From positions 2,294,001 to 2,358,000 of the forward strand of contig NC_021921.1 in the NCBI RefSeq assembly GCF_000470655.1: a DNA stretch of 64,000 nt, in the 5' to 3' direction. The notes under the pieces were generated by a model. It did no database searches, was not told where the DNA came from, and was given only the letters and a program-made list of their open reading frames with translations. This stretch comes from Halorhabdus tiamatea SARL4B. GTDB taxonomy: Archaea > Halobacteriota > Halobacteria > Halobacteriales > Haloarculaceae. The position numbers and the translations under genes were made by a program. Of this stretch, positions 17,143 through 25,226 are shown piece by piece (the stretch's first letter is position 1; every line of letters starts with the position of its first letter).

Positions 17143-17423
17143 TGATAGGAGACTGCAATCCGGGAAGCGACGGGCGTGGTTGTCCCCCCAGTGAATTCCC
17201 TGTCGGTTGGTTCAGTCGCGACGACGGTCGAACGTCGCCGTGCAACCGTGGCGATGGGAACTATCCCGGGCACCCGACGGCTGTGAGCAAGTCCCATGAT
17301 TGTACGTGATTCGTTATGGGGGTTAGCTACTTGGGGCTCACGGTCGGAGCGATCCGTGCGAACGAGCGCCCGTGCGGCCAATAAAGGCTGAGTCGTCCCG
17401 GCGATGACCACCTGCCGCGACCG

Positions 17424-18545
17424 TCACTGAACGGCAGCTGTCGCCGCTCGCATCACGTCGATCGCCTCCCGGAGCTGTTCGAGGTCGGTCGCATAGGAGA
17501 TGCGGGCGTACCCCTCGCCGCCGTCGCCGAAGGCCCCGCCCGGCACGACGACGACGCCGCGGTCGATCACTTCCTCGACCCATCCCTCGGGCACTTTCGG
17601 CATCGCGTAGAACGCGCCCTTCGGCGTCGGCGTCTCCAGGCCCATGTCTTCGAGCCCGTCGAGCAGCACGTTTCGGCGCTCCTCGAAGGCCACGACCATC
17701 TCGGTGACGCGATCCTGTGGTCCCGAGAGCGCGGCCTCGGCGGCGTACTGGGCGGGTGCGCTCGCACACGCCTGGGCGTACTGGTGGACGCGCAGCATGC
17801 GCTCGATGCGGTCCTCGCTGCCCGTGATCCAGCCGAGTCGCCACCCGGTCATCGAGTAGGTCTTCGAGACGGCGTTGATGGCGACGACGTTGTCACTCTC
17901 GGTGAACTCGAGTGGCGAGCGATGCTCGCCCTCGAAGACGATGTGTTCGTAGACTTCATCGGAGATACAGAGCACGTCGTGTTCGTCGGCGATGCGGGCG
18001 AACTCGCGCATGTCCTCGGGCGATTGGACCGCGCCGGTCGGGTTGGCGGGGCTGTTGACCACAAAGGCGGCAGTGTCGTCGGTGATCGCCGCTTCCACGT
18101 CGGCCGGATCGAGCGTGAGGTCGTCCCGGAGCCCGACCGGTGTGGGCGTCCCGCCAGCGAGGTGAGTCAGCGCCTCGTAGGAGACGAAGCCGGGGTCGGG
18201 ATAGATGACTTCCTCGCCCGCATTCACATGTGCTTCCAGGGCGAGGTGCAACGCCTCACTGCCGCCCGACGTGGCGATGACGTGCTCCGGATCGATGTCG
18301 AGGTCGTTGTCGCGGGCGTGTTTTGCGGCGATGGCCTCGCGCAACTCGCGGGTGCCCTTGTTCGAGGTGTAGGCGTCGGCCTCGCCCGCTCGGATCGCCT
18401 CGACGGCTGCCTCGCGGGCGTGCTCTGGGGCGGGGAAGTCAGGCTGGCCGAGGCCGAGGTTGATCGCGTCCTCGTCCGCTGCCTCGAAGACCTCGCGGAT
18501 GCCCGAGATCGACACCTGCTCGACACGGTCGGAGAAGTGGGTCAT
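17424..18545 (-). CDS. Pyridoxal-phosphate aminotransferase, class I/II
   Basis: 373 residues, fold type I. Marks are LGLGQPDFPAP near the N-terminus, SPANPTG (about 164-170), ISDEVYEHIVF with the PLP-contacting Asp/Tyr, and AVSKTYSMTGWRLGW with the Schiff-base Lys; a conserved Arg lies in ARISYATDLEQLREA near the end. It probably transfers amino groups of aspartate or aromatic amino acids; the exact substrate cannot be fixed. Single gene with no close partners. Confidence 0.9.
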   Translation of the reverse strand: MTHFSDRVEQVSISGIREVFEAADEDAINLGLGQPDFPAPEHAREAAVEAIRAGEADAYTSNKGTRELREAIAAKHARDNDLDIDPEHVIATSGGSEALHLALEAHVNAGEEVIYPDPGFVSYEALTHLAGGTPTPVGLRDDLTLDPADVEAAITDDTAAFVVNSPANPTGAVQSPEDMREFARIADEHDVLCISDEVYEHIVFEGEHRSPLEFTESDNVVAINAVSKTYSMTGWRLGWITGSEDRIERMLRVHQYAQACASAPAQYAAEAALSGPQDRVTEMVVAFEERRNVLLDGLEDMGLETPTPKGAFYAMPKVPEGWVEEVIDRGVVVVPGGAFGDGGEGYARISYATDLEQLREAIDVMRAATAAVQ

Positions 18546-18870
18546 ACACGTCTCGCGGAACGCGGGGGCGATAATCCTTGCTACTGGGCACAGACGCTGT
18601 CGGTATTTGTACCCGAAACCTGGACGCAGCCCTCCGCGAAGTGACGAAAGGCCTATACTCCGTGTCGGCGTTGGTCGGCATAGCTCTCATGTCTGCCGCC
18701 CTGTGACTGGGCCTGACTGTCCAGGCCCACGGCCGGTTGCCCGCCCGGAAGCCGTTGCTTCCAGGCGCGTTCCCAGCGACGGGCGCGTATCCGACCGGGT
18801 GCCTGGGTGTCTGTCTCCGTAGCGTCGCGATTCGACCACCGATACGCAACGACACCCCCAGTGCATCTCA
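18546..18870. other. 325-base intergenic region with two strong hairpins
   Basis: Divergent promoters of the aminotransferase and MATE genes. It contains TGGGCCTG/CAGGCCCA (18708-18715 with 18722-18729) and GGAAGC-CGTT-GCTTCC (18747-18762), about 110-160 bases ahead of the MATE gene. They could be a structured 5' leader or a small RNA. No known RNA family signature (SRP, RNase P, riboswitch) was recognised. Confidence 0.4.
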
Positions 18871-20349
18871 ATGACACAGACGACGGACGATCGCTCCGAT
18901 CGATTCACAGACGGTTCGATCCTGTGGCCACTGCTCGCGCTCGCCGGCCCGCTGACCGTCTCGCAGTTGCTACAGGTCGCGTACAACCTCACAGACACGT
19001 TCTGGGTCGGCCGCCTCGGGGCCGACGCCGTGAGCGCCCTCGCGTTCGCCTGGCCGCTGATCCTCCTGTTGATCAGCGTCGGCGGCGGCATGACCAACGC
19101 CGGGACGATCCTCGTCTCACAGCACGTCGGCGCTGGCAACGACGACCGCATCGGGTCGGTTGCCGGCCAGACGCTGGCGTTCGTGGGCGTGCTCTCGATT
19201 GCCATTGCGGCTGTCGGTGCCCTGGCAGTCCCATACGCACTCGATATCATCGGGACGACACCCGGTACGGCGATCCACGCCCAAGCGGTCGCCTACGCCC
19301 GGATCGTCATCCTCGGGAACCCGTTCACTGTCGGGTTCTTCGTCTTCATGGCACTGCTTCGCGGCTGGGGTGACACGAAGACGCCGATGTACCTCATGGG
19401 GTTCAGCGTCGTGCTCAACATCCTGCTCGATCCGGTTCTCGTCCTCGGCTTCGTCGAGAATCCGCTGTTCGAGTGGCTCGGGGCCGGATCCGTACAGGAG
19501 ACACTGTACTCGATCACCGGGTTCGCTGGCCACGGGGTCACGGGCGCGGCCGTGGCGACCGTGTTTTCACGGGCCGTCGCCGCCGCGATCGGGCTCTGGC
19601 TGTTGTTCGGCGGCCGCGTCGGTCTCCAGCTTTCGATCGACGACCTGCGATTGCACGTCGAGACGGTCGGCAAGATCGTCCGTCTGGGCGTCCCGGGTGC
19701 CATCGATCAGAGCACGCAGTCGGTCGCCGCGATCGTCATGACGGCACTGATCGCCACCGTCGGGACCGACGCCGTCGCCGCCTACGGGATCGGCAACCGA
19801 TTCGTCTCGCTGGTCTGGCTACCGACCGTGGCGATGGGGATGTCAGTCGAAACCGTGGTCGGCCAGAACCTCGGCGCGGGCCACCGCGATCGGGCCCGCC
19901 GGACGGTATACGTCGCGATCGCGATCCTGGCGGCTGCCTTTCTCCTCGTGGGAGCCGTCACATTCGTCTACGCTCGGCCGATCGTGGGGCTGTTCATCAC
20001 TGGCCCGGACGCCGCCACGATCGTCGATCACGGCGCGACCTTTCTCCGCGTCGTCACGCCCACGTGGCTCGCCATGGCGTCCTATCACATGATGAACGGC
20101 GCGTTCTACGGTTCGGGGTCGACGCGCCTGGCGATGGGCGTCGGCGTGACCACGCTATGGGGTGCCCGGGCGGCGTTCGCGGCCCTGTTCGTACTCGTGC
20201 TCTCACTCGGTGCGATCGGCGCGTGGTCCGCCATTGCGCTTTCGAACGTCACGGCTGCAATCGTCGCGGCGATCGTGTTCTTCCGCGGCGATTGGCTGGC
20301 TGACGTGATCAGCGACGCAGGCGGGAGAAAGGAGCCAGACCAGCCATAG
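18871..20349 (+). CDS. MATE-family multidrug/cation antiporter
   Basis: 492 residues with about twelve hydrophobic segments in two six-helix halves, for example the FAWPLILLLISVGGGMTNAG segment in half one and GVPGAIDQSTQSVAAIVMTA opening half two. The segment LTVSQLLQVAYNLTDTFWVG is the typical MATE first helix. It probably exports organic cations in exchange for Na+ or H+, which suits a high-salt cell. It stands alone and starts about 110 bases after the last hairpin of the upstream leader region. Confidence 0.92.
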   Translation: MTQTTDDRSDRFTDGSILWPLLALAGPLTVSQLLQVAYNLTDTFWVGRLGADAVSALAFAWPLILLLISVGGGMTNAGTILVSQHVGAGNDDRIGSVAGQTLAFVGVLSIAIAAVGALAVPYALDIIGTTPGTAIHAQAVAYARIVILGNPFTVGFFVFMALLRGWGDTKTPMYLMGFSVVLNILLDPVLVLGFVENPLFEWLGAGSVQETLYSITGFAGHGVTGAAVATVFSRAVAAAIGLWLLFGGRVGLQLSIDDLRLHVETVGKIVRLGVPGAIDQSTQSVAAIVMTALIATVGTDAVAAYGIGNRFVSLVWLPTVAMGMSVETVVGQNLGAGHRDRARRTVYVAIAILAAAFLLVGAVTFVYARPIVGLFITGPDAATIVDHGATFLRVVTPTWLAMASYHMMNGAFYGSGSTRLAMGVGVTTLWGARAAFAALFVLVLSLGAIGAWSAIALSNVTAAIVAAIVFFRGDWLADVISDAGGRKEPDQP

Positions 20350-20428
20350 ACGAGGTAATTCGACCGGACGACGGCGCGCGACATCGATTCGCCCACAGTT
20401 TTACCCCCCGGGCCAGTAGAGGTGAGCA

Positions 20429-21553
20429 ATGAGTGACGAGGAGATCCACCCTGGACTCGCGGACGTGACGGTCACCGAGACGCGGCTGAGCGACATCGAC
20501 GGCGAGGCCGGCGAACTCTGGATCGCGGGCTATCCCGTCGGAGAACTCGCGGCGAATGCCACCTATCCCGAGACGGTGTTCCTGCTACTGCACGACCGCC
20601 TGCCGGACGCCGAGGAACTCGCCGACTTCGAAGACGAACTCTGCTCGTATCGCACGCTGCCCGAACCCTGCTACAACGCCGTCGTCGAGGCGGCCGAACG
20701 CGGGGCCGGCCCGATGGCCGCCCTCCGGATGGGTGCGGCGACCGCGACCGCCGTCGAGCCCAACGACCCCGAGGCCGATGCCCTCCGGCTCATCGCCCGT
20801 CTCCCCACGATCACGGCGACCTACTGGCGTGTGCTTCAGGGCGAGGAGCCGATCGACCCCCGCCTCGACCTCTCGCACGCCGCGAACTACCTCTACATGT
20901 TGACCGGTGAGGAACCGACCGCGGCACAGGTCGCGGGCCTGGAGACGTACCTGACTACCGTCGTCGATCACGGCCTCAATGCCTCGACGTTTACCGCCCG
21001 GACGATCGTCTCGACGGAGTCGGAACTCGTCTCGGCGATCACCGGCGCGATCGGCGCGCTCCGCGGTGATCTCCACGGCGGCGCGCCGGACCTCGTCCTT
21101 GTGATGCTGGAGGAGTTGATGGACGCCGAGGACGCTCGCGCCGAACTCGAGGGTCGTCTCGAGGCCGGCGAGCGACTGATGGGCTTTGGCCATCGGGTCT
21201 ACGGCGCGCGCGATCCACGCGCGGCGGTGCTTGAGGACGCCGCGGCGGCCTTCTACGACGGTGACGACGATTTCTTCGCGGCGGCAACGGAAATCGAGTC
21301 GATCGCGACCGACCTGCTCGCAGAGCATCGCCCCGACCTCGACCTGGAGACGAACGTCGAGTTCTACACCGCCGTCCTGCTCCACGGCGTCGGGATCCCG
21401 CCCGAGCTGTTCACGCCGACGTTCGCGATCTCGCGGGTCGCCGGCTGGAGCGCCCACTGTCTCGAACAACTCGAGGACAACCGGCTGATCCGGCCGCGAA
21501 GCTCGTTCGTCGGCGAGCACGACCGCCAGTGGACGCCCCTCGAGAAGCGATAG
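20429..21553 (+). CDS. Citrate synthase-family protein
   Basis: 374 residues. Citrate synthase marks are LHGGAP with catalytic His, GFGHRVYGARDPRA with the second His, and ETNVEFYTAVLLHGVGIP followed by FAISRVAGWSAH. In most citrate synthases the third catalytic residue is Asp in NVDFYSG; here the matching residue is Glu (residue 311, codon 21359-21361). It may be the TCA-cycle enzyme or a methylcitrate/other paralogue. The ATG follows a short gap after the MATE gene; GTTTTACC (about 20398-20405) is a fair TATA box. Confidence 0.85.
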   Translation: MSDEEIHPGLADVTVTETRLSDIDGEAGELWIAGYPVGELAANATYPETVFLLLHDRLPDAEELADFEDELCSYRTLPEPCYNAVVEAAERGAGPMAALRMGAATATAVEPNDPEADALRLIARLPTITATYWRVLQGEEPIDPRLDLSHAANYLYMLTGEEPTAAQVAGLETYLTTVVDHGLNASTFTARTIVSTESELVSAITGAIGALRGDLHGGAPDLVLVMLEELMDAEDARAELEGRLEAGERLMGFGHRVYGARDPRAAVLEDAAAAFYDGDDDFFAAATEIESIATDLLAEHRPDLDLETNVEFYTAVLLHGVGIPPELFTPTFAISRVAGWSAHCLEQLEDNRLIRPRSSFVGEHDRQWTPLEKR

Positions 21554-21662
21554 CACCGCCACCCTCGCTGGCGAAGTTGCGACGCCGCCCGCCTCCACCC
21601 CCAGCCGCTCTCTCGCCCCTGGACTCGTCACTGTTCCCACAGATCTGTCCTCCGTACTGCTG

Positions 21663-21678
21663 TTTAGGTCGTCCTAAA
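21663..21678. promoter_or_regulatory. Iron-box-like palindrome, distal
   Basis: TTTAGG-TCGT-CCTAAA: perfect 6-base arms around a 4-base spacer. It has the same layout as the second box 35 bases downstream, and both resemble the TTAGG...CCTAA core of DtxR/IdeR operators. It lies upstream of the predicted TATA region. Confidence 0.6.
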
Positions 21679-21697
21679 ATCGTAACGCACTTAATTA

Positions 21698-21713
21698 TTT
21701 AGGCTAGCCTAAT
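21698..21713. promoter_or_regulatory. Iron-box-like palindrome, proximal, at the transcript start
   Basis: TTTAGG-CTAG-CCTAAT with a perfect 14-base palindrome in the core (21699-21712), ending 4 bases before the ATG of the first gene of the iron operon. A TTAATTAT box (21691-21698) abuts it, so a bound DtxR/SirR-type repressor would block initiation. Confidence 0.7.
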
Positions 21714-21717
21714 CCCT

Positions 21718-22935
21718 ATGGGTCGCGAATCACGGAGCGATGAAACGCCGACGCGTCGCGAGTATCTCACGTACGGCAGTGCACTCCTCGGGAGTGGATT
21801 GTTCGCTGGTTGTCTCGGAAACGGGGAGGAGACACCGTCTGGGTCAGGCGGTACCACGTCAACGACGGACACAGCGACAGAAACCGCATCGACGACCGAA
21901 GGGCCGACGACGGAGTCGACAACTGAAACCGACACTCCACGAGAGACGTCGTATTCAGTGTCGATGGTTCCGGTCGGCGACGTCACCTTCGAGGCGGTCC
22001 CCGAGACCTGGGTCGCCAACAACGGCAGCTGGGCCGACATGGGGATCGCGCTCGGCCAGGAACCGCCGGCGGGCGTCTGGTTGCCGAGTCGGTATCACAC
22101 CCACTATTACGACGAGATTCCCGGTGTCTCGGTCGATACGTCCGGGATCGAGCGCCTGTCACAGGACGGCGTGAGCAAGGAGCGCTTCTTCGCGATCGAC
22201 GCCGACGTCCACGTGATCGATCCGAACTTCATCACGAACCGCTTTCGGTGGACGGACGACGACGTCGCGGAGATCGAACGGGAGGTCGGCCCCTTCTTCG
22301 CCAACAGCAGCTTCTCTCGAAGCTACCCCTGGCACGACGACTACCGCTATTATACGCTCATGGAGGCATTCGAGAAACTCGCGGCCGTCTTCGACGAGCG
22401 CGAGCGCTTCGAGGCCTTCGAGGCGATCCACGACGACTTCCAGGCCGCCCTCGCACCCGTCGTCCCCGGACTCGGCGAACGGCCTGCCGGCGCGGTCCTC
22501 TGGGCCGGCGGCGACGAACCCGAGGAGTTCTACCCGTATGTGATCGACGAGGGAACGAGCTTCAAGCACCTGCGTGACCTCGGTGTCAGGGACGCACTCG
22601 CGAGCGCGGACGTCAAGGACTTTCACACCTCCCGGGGGGCGATCGACTTCGAAACCCTGCTGTCGGTCGATCCCGAGGTCCTCCTGCTACGAGGCCAGGA
22701 GGCCAAATCCCGCGACAAGTTCCGGGATTCCGTCGTCTCCTTCATGGCGGAACACCCGGTCGCAAGTCAGCTGACCGCCGTCGAGAACGGCGACGTCTAC
22801 CGCGCGGGACCGCTCTACCAGGGCCCAATCACGAACCTCGTCGTGACCGAACGGCTCGCCGACGAGCTGTACGGCGTCGACGGGGTGCTGTTCGACCGCG
22901 AACGCGTCGCGAACGTCGTCAACGGGGCGTTCTGA
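21718..22935 (+). CDS. Iron-complex ABC transporter binding protein, lipoprotein 1
   Basis: 405 residues. Twin-arginine lipoprotein signal: RR at 13-14, hydrophobic stretch and lipobox FAGC with Cys32, then a Thr/Ser-rich linker (about 40-75). The rest is a class III binding protein: VPVGDVTFEAVPETWV strand, long middle helix and a C-terminal SVVSFMAEHPVASQLTAVEN GDVYRAG lobe. It would capture a ferric siderophore or similar complex outside the cell. The ATG lies 4 bases after an iron box. It is followed after 1 base by a second, related binding protein. Confidence 0.85.
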   Translation: MGRESRSDETPTRREYLTYGSALLGSGLFAGCLGNGEETPSGSGGTTSTTDTATETASTTEGPTTESTTETDTPRETSYSVSMVPVGDVTFEAVPETWVANNGSWADMGIALGQEPPAGVWLPSRYHTHYYDEIPGVSVDTSGIERLSQDGVSKERFFAIDADVHVIDPNFITNRFRWTDDDVAEIEREVGPFFANSSFSRSYPWHDDYRYYTLMEAFEKLAAVFDERERFEAFEAIHDDFQAALAPVVPGLGERPAGAVLWAGGDEPEEFYPYVIDEGTSFKHLRDLGVRDALASADVKDFHTSRGAIDFETLLSVDPEVLLLRGQEAKSRDKFRDSVVSFMAEHPVASQLTAVENGDVYRAGPLYQGPITNLVVTERLADELYGVDGVLFDRERVANVVNGAF

Positions 22936-22936
22936 G

Positions 22937-24238
22937 ATGGCCGACGAGCAATCTCCGACGGACGGGGACGCCGGGCTGACCAGGCGGGCCTGGCTCGCGA
23001 GCGGCACGGCGCTGCTCGGTGGCGGCCTGGCCGGCTGTCTGGGCGGCGGGGACGGCACCGAGACGCCGCCGGAGAGCACCCCCACGGCGACCGATAACGC
23101 AGTGGATCCGACGGCGACCGCCACGCCGACCGAGACAACGCCGACTGACGAGGCCCAGACGCAAACCGAACCGGAGGACGGCGACGCCGCCGGTGCATAT
23201 TCTGTCTCGATGGCACCGATGGGCGAGGTGACCTTCGAGGAGACGCCCGAAGACATCTTCACGATCATGAGCCCCTACGCGGAGATGGCGCTGGCCCTCG
23301 GTCGGGGCGACGATGTCAACGCCGTCTACGCCGTCGAGTACACGAACTCGCTGATGGACGCCATCACCGCGCCACTCGATGGCGTCTCCGTCGACTGGCG
23401 CGACTGTTTCGACTCCTGGAACCCGAGTCCCGAGAAACTCTACGACTTAGAGAGCGAGGTCCACCTCGCCGATCCCGCTCACGTGACCACGATGGGCAAG
23501 TGGGAGCCCGACGACGTCGAGGAGATCAGCGACCGCGTCGCGCCGTGGTTCGGCAACAAGTTCAGCGCCGAACACGGCCAGCCGCCCGAAGCCTACGCCC
23601 AGGACTACGAGTATTACACGCTCTGGGAGACCTTCGGGTACGTCGCCGCGGTCCTCCGGGAACGGGAGCGCTACGAGGCCCTGCGCGCCGAGCACGAGGC
23701 GCTGGTCTCGACGATCCGGGAGGGGCTCCCGCCGGAATCTGAGCGCCCGACGGTCACGATGGTCCTCCCCTCGACGAGCGACGACACGATGTGGGTCTAC
23801 GACGTGAACGGGCCGGGGTATCACGCCGCCCACACCCGGCCGCTGGGCGCGGTCGACGCCTTTGCCGACGACGACGGTGTCACCAGTGGCACCCAGATCG
23901 ACTACGAGGAACTACTCGAGGCCGATCCGGACGTCCTCGTGATCCTCGGCGGTATCGTCGACACCCACGACATGCCCGCGATCCGGGAGGCCCTCGCGGA
24001 CGATCCCGTCGCGGGTTCGGTCTCGGCGGTCGAGAACGGCCGGATCTACGCTCAGGGCGGGCGACATCAGGGTCCCCTGTTGAACCTCTTCCAGCTCGAG
24101 ATGGGCGCGAAGCAACTCTACCCCGAGGCCTTCGGCGCGTGGCCGGGCTACGAGTCCGGGCCGTACCCGGACCTCTCGGCCGACGAACAGCTGTTCGACC
24201 ACCGGCGGGTCGCCGAGACGATCACCGGGGACAGGTAA
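22937..24238 (+). CDS. Iron-complex ABC transporter binding protein, lipoprotein 2
   Basis: 433 residues, paralogue of the gene upstream: same start of the mature domain (YSVSMAPMGEVTFEETPEDI), same Y-Y-T-L segment (DYEYYTLWETFGYVAAVL versus DYRYYTLMEAFEKLAAVF) and same C-terminal lobe (DDPVAGSVSAVENGRIYAQG). The Tat lipoprotein signal has RR at 16-17 and lipobox LAGC with Cys34; a Thr-rich linker follows. Two binding proteins feeding one permease suggests two ligands or a relay. It is spaced 2 bases from the flavoprotein gene. Confidence 0.85.
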   Translation: MADEQSPTDGDAGLTRRAWLASGTALLGGGLAGCLGGGDGTETPPESTPTATDNAVDPTATATPTETTPTDEAQTQTEPEDGDAAGAYSVSMAPMGEVTFEETPEDIFTIMSPYAEMALALGRGDDVNAVYAVEYTNSLMDAITAPLDGVSVDWRDCFDSWNPSPEKLYDLESEVHLADPAHVTTMGKWEPDDVEEISDRVAPWFGNKFSAEHGQPPEAYAQDYEYYTLWETFGYVAAVLRERERYEALRAEHEALVSTIREGLPPESERPTVTMVLPSTSDDTMWVYDVNGPGYHAAHTRPLGAVDAFADDDGVTSGTQIDYEELLEADPDVLVILGGIVDTHDMPAIREALADDPVAGSVSAVENGRIYAQGGRHQGPLLNLFQLEMGAKQLYPEAFGAWPGYESGPYPDLSADEQLFDHRRVAETITGDR

Positions 24239-24240
24239 CG

Positions 24241-25224
24241 ATGACCGAGAACGAGGCATCGAGTCACACGACGAGCGCCGAACGCGACGGGCAGGGCGGC
24301 GCGGCGACCACCGACCACGACGTGATCGTCGTTGGCAGCGGCCCGGCCGGTTGTTCGGCCGGCGTGTTCACGGCCCGGTACGGACTGGACACCCTCGTCC
24401 TCGACCGCGGGCAGTCGTCGCTCGGGCAGTGTGCCGTCGTCGAGAACTACCCCGGATTCCCCGCCGGAATCGGTGTGGAAACGCTGTCGGCACTTTTCGA
24501 GGATCACGCCGCCGAAGCCGGCTGTGACGTCGTCCCGGAACTGGTCGAACGGGTCGATCGCCCGGACGACGAACGGGTCGATCAGCGCCCGGAGGGTTCC
24601 GGATTCCTCGTCGAGACGGCGGCTGGAAACACCCACACCGCCGACCGGGTCATTGCGGCGACGCGCTACGGCGGGGCGTATCTCCAGCCTGTCCTCGAAG
24701 TGGACGCCTTCCAGACGCCCGACGGGGACGATGGCCGGACCAGACTCGATCGTTCATTTCCGGATCGTGACGGCGGGACGCCCGTCGACGGTCTCTTCGT
24801 CGCCTCGCCCTCGAAGGCGGCGGATCGCCAGGCGATCGTGGCCGCCGGCCGGGGCGCACGCGTCGGGATCGCGGTCGTCGAGGCCGTCCGCCGCGATCAG
24901 GGGTACCCGCCCGCCCTCGCCCCCCACTACGACTGGGTCCGTCCCGAAGAGAGGCGCGCTGAGGAGTGGGGCGAACGCGAGACGTGGCGGGAGGTGTTCG
25001 CCGAGCGATGGCCCGCTGATCGCGACGGTGACCGACGCCGCTACGTCGAACTCCGCGAGCGGGAGATCGACCGTCGGCTCGCAGCCTATCGATCCCCCGG
25101 CGAGATCGAAGCGACGGCCGAGCGTGGCCAGCGCCGGTTGCTCGAGCATCTCGACGAGGACCTCGTCCTCGAACGCGCCACCGAGATCGCGGCCGACCGG
25201 GACACCGTGGAGGTGGACACCTGA
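24241..25224 (+). CDS. Thioredoxin-reductase-like flavoprotein lacking the NADPH domain
   Basis: 327 residues. The N-terminal FAD motif VVGSGPAGCSAG lies at about 31-41, and ENYPGFP (68-74) matches the thioredoxin reductase FAD segment. The closing FAD motif appears as GLFVASPSKAADRQAIVAAGRGA (184-206), but the usual AGD is ASP. In thioredoxin reductase about 110 residues with GGGDSA (NADPH site) and CxxC separate these parts; here there are about 30 and neither motif. A charged C-terminal stretch of about 110 residues (220-327) is extra. Being in the iron operon, it might reduce ferric complexes after uptake (inference). The start at 24241 follows the previous stop by 2 bases. Confidence 0.75.
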   Translation: MTENEASSHTTSAERDGQGGAATTDHDVIVVGSGPAGCSAGVFTARYGLDTLVLDRGQSSLGQCAVVENYPGFPAGIGVETLSALFEDHAAEAGCDVVPELVERVDRPDDERVDQRPEGSGFLVETAAGNTHTADRVIAATRYGGAYLQPVLEVDAFQTPDGDDGRTRLDRSFPDRDGGTPVDGLFVASPSKAADRQAIVAAGRGARVGIAVVEAVRRDQGYPPALAPHYDWVRPEERRAEEWGERETWREVFAERWPADRDGDRRRYVELREREIDRRLAAYRSPGEIEATAERGQRRLLEHLDEDLVLERATEIAADRDTVEVDT

Positions 25225-25226
25225 CC

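Noticed and set aside
18546-18870. SRP RNA or RNase P RNA gene in the MATE leader
   Set aside because: The hairpins are strong, but no conserved core sequence of either RNA could be found by eye.
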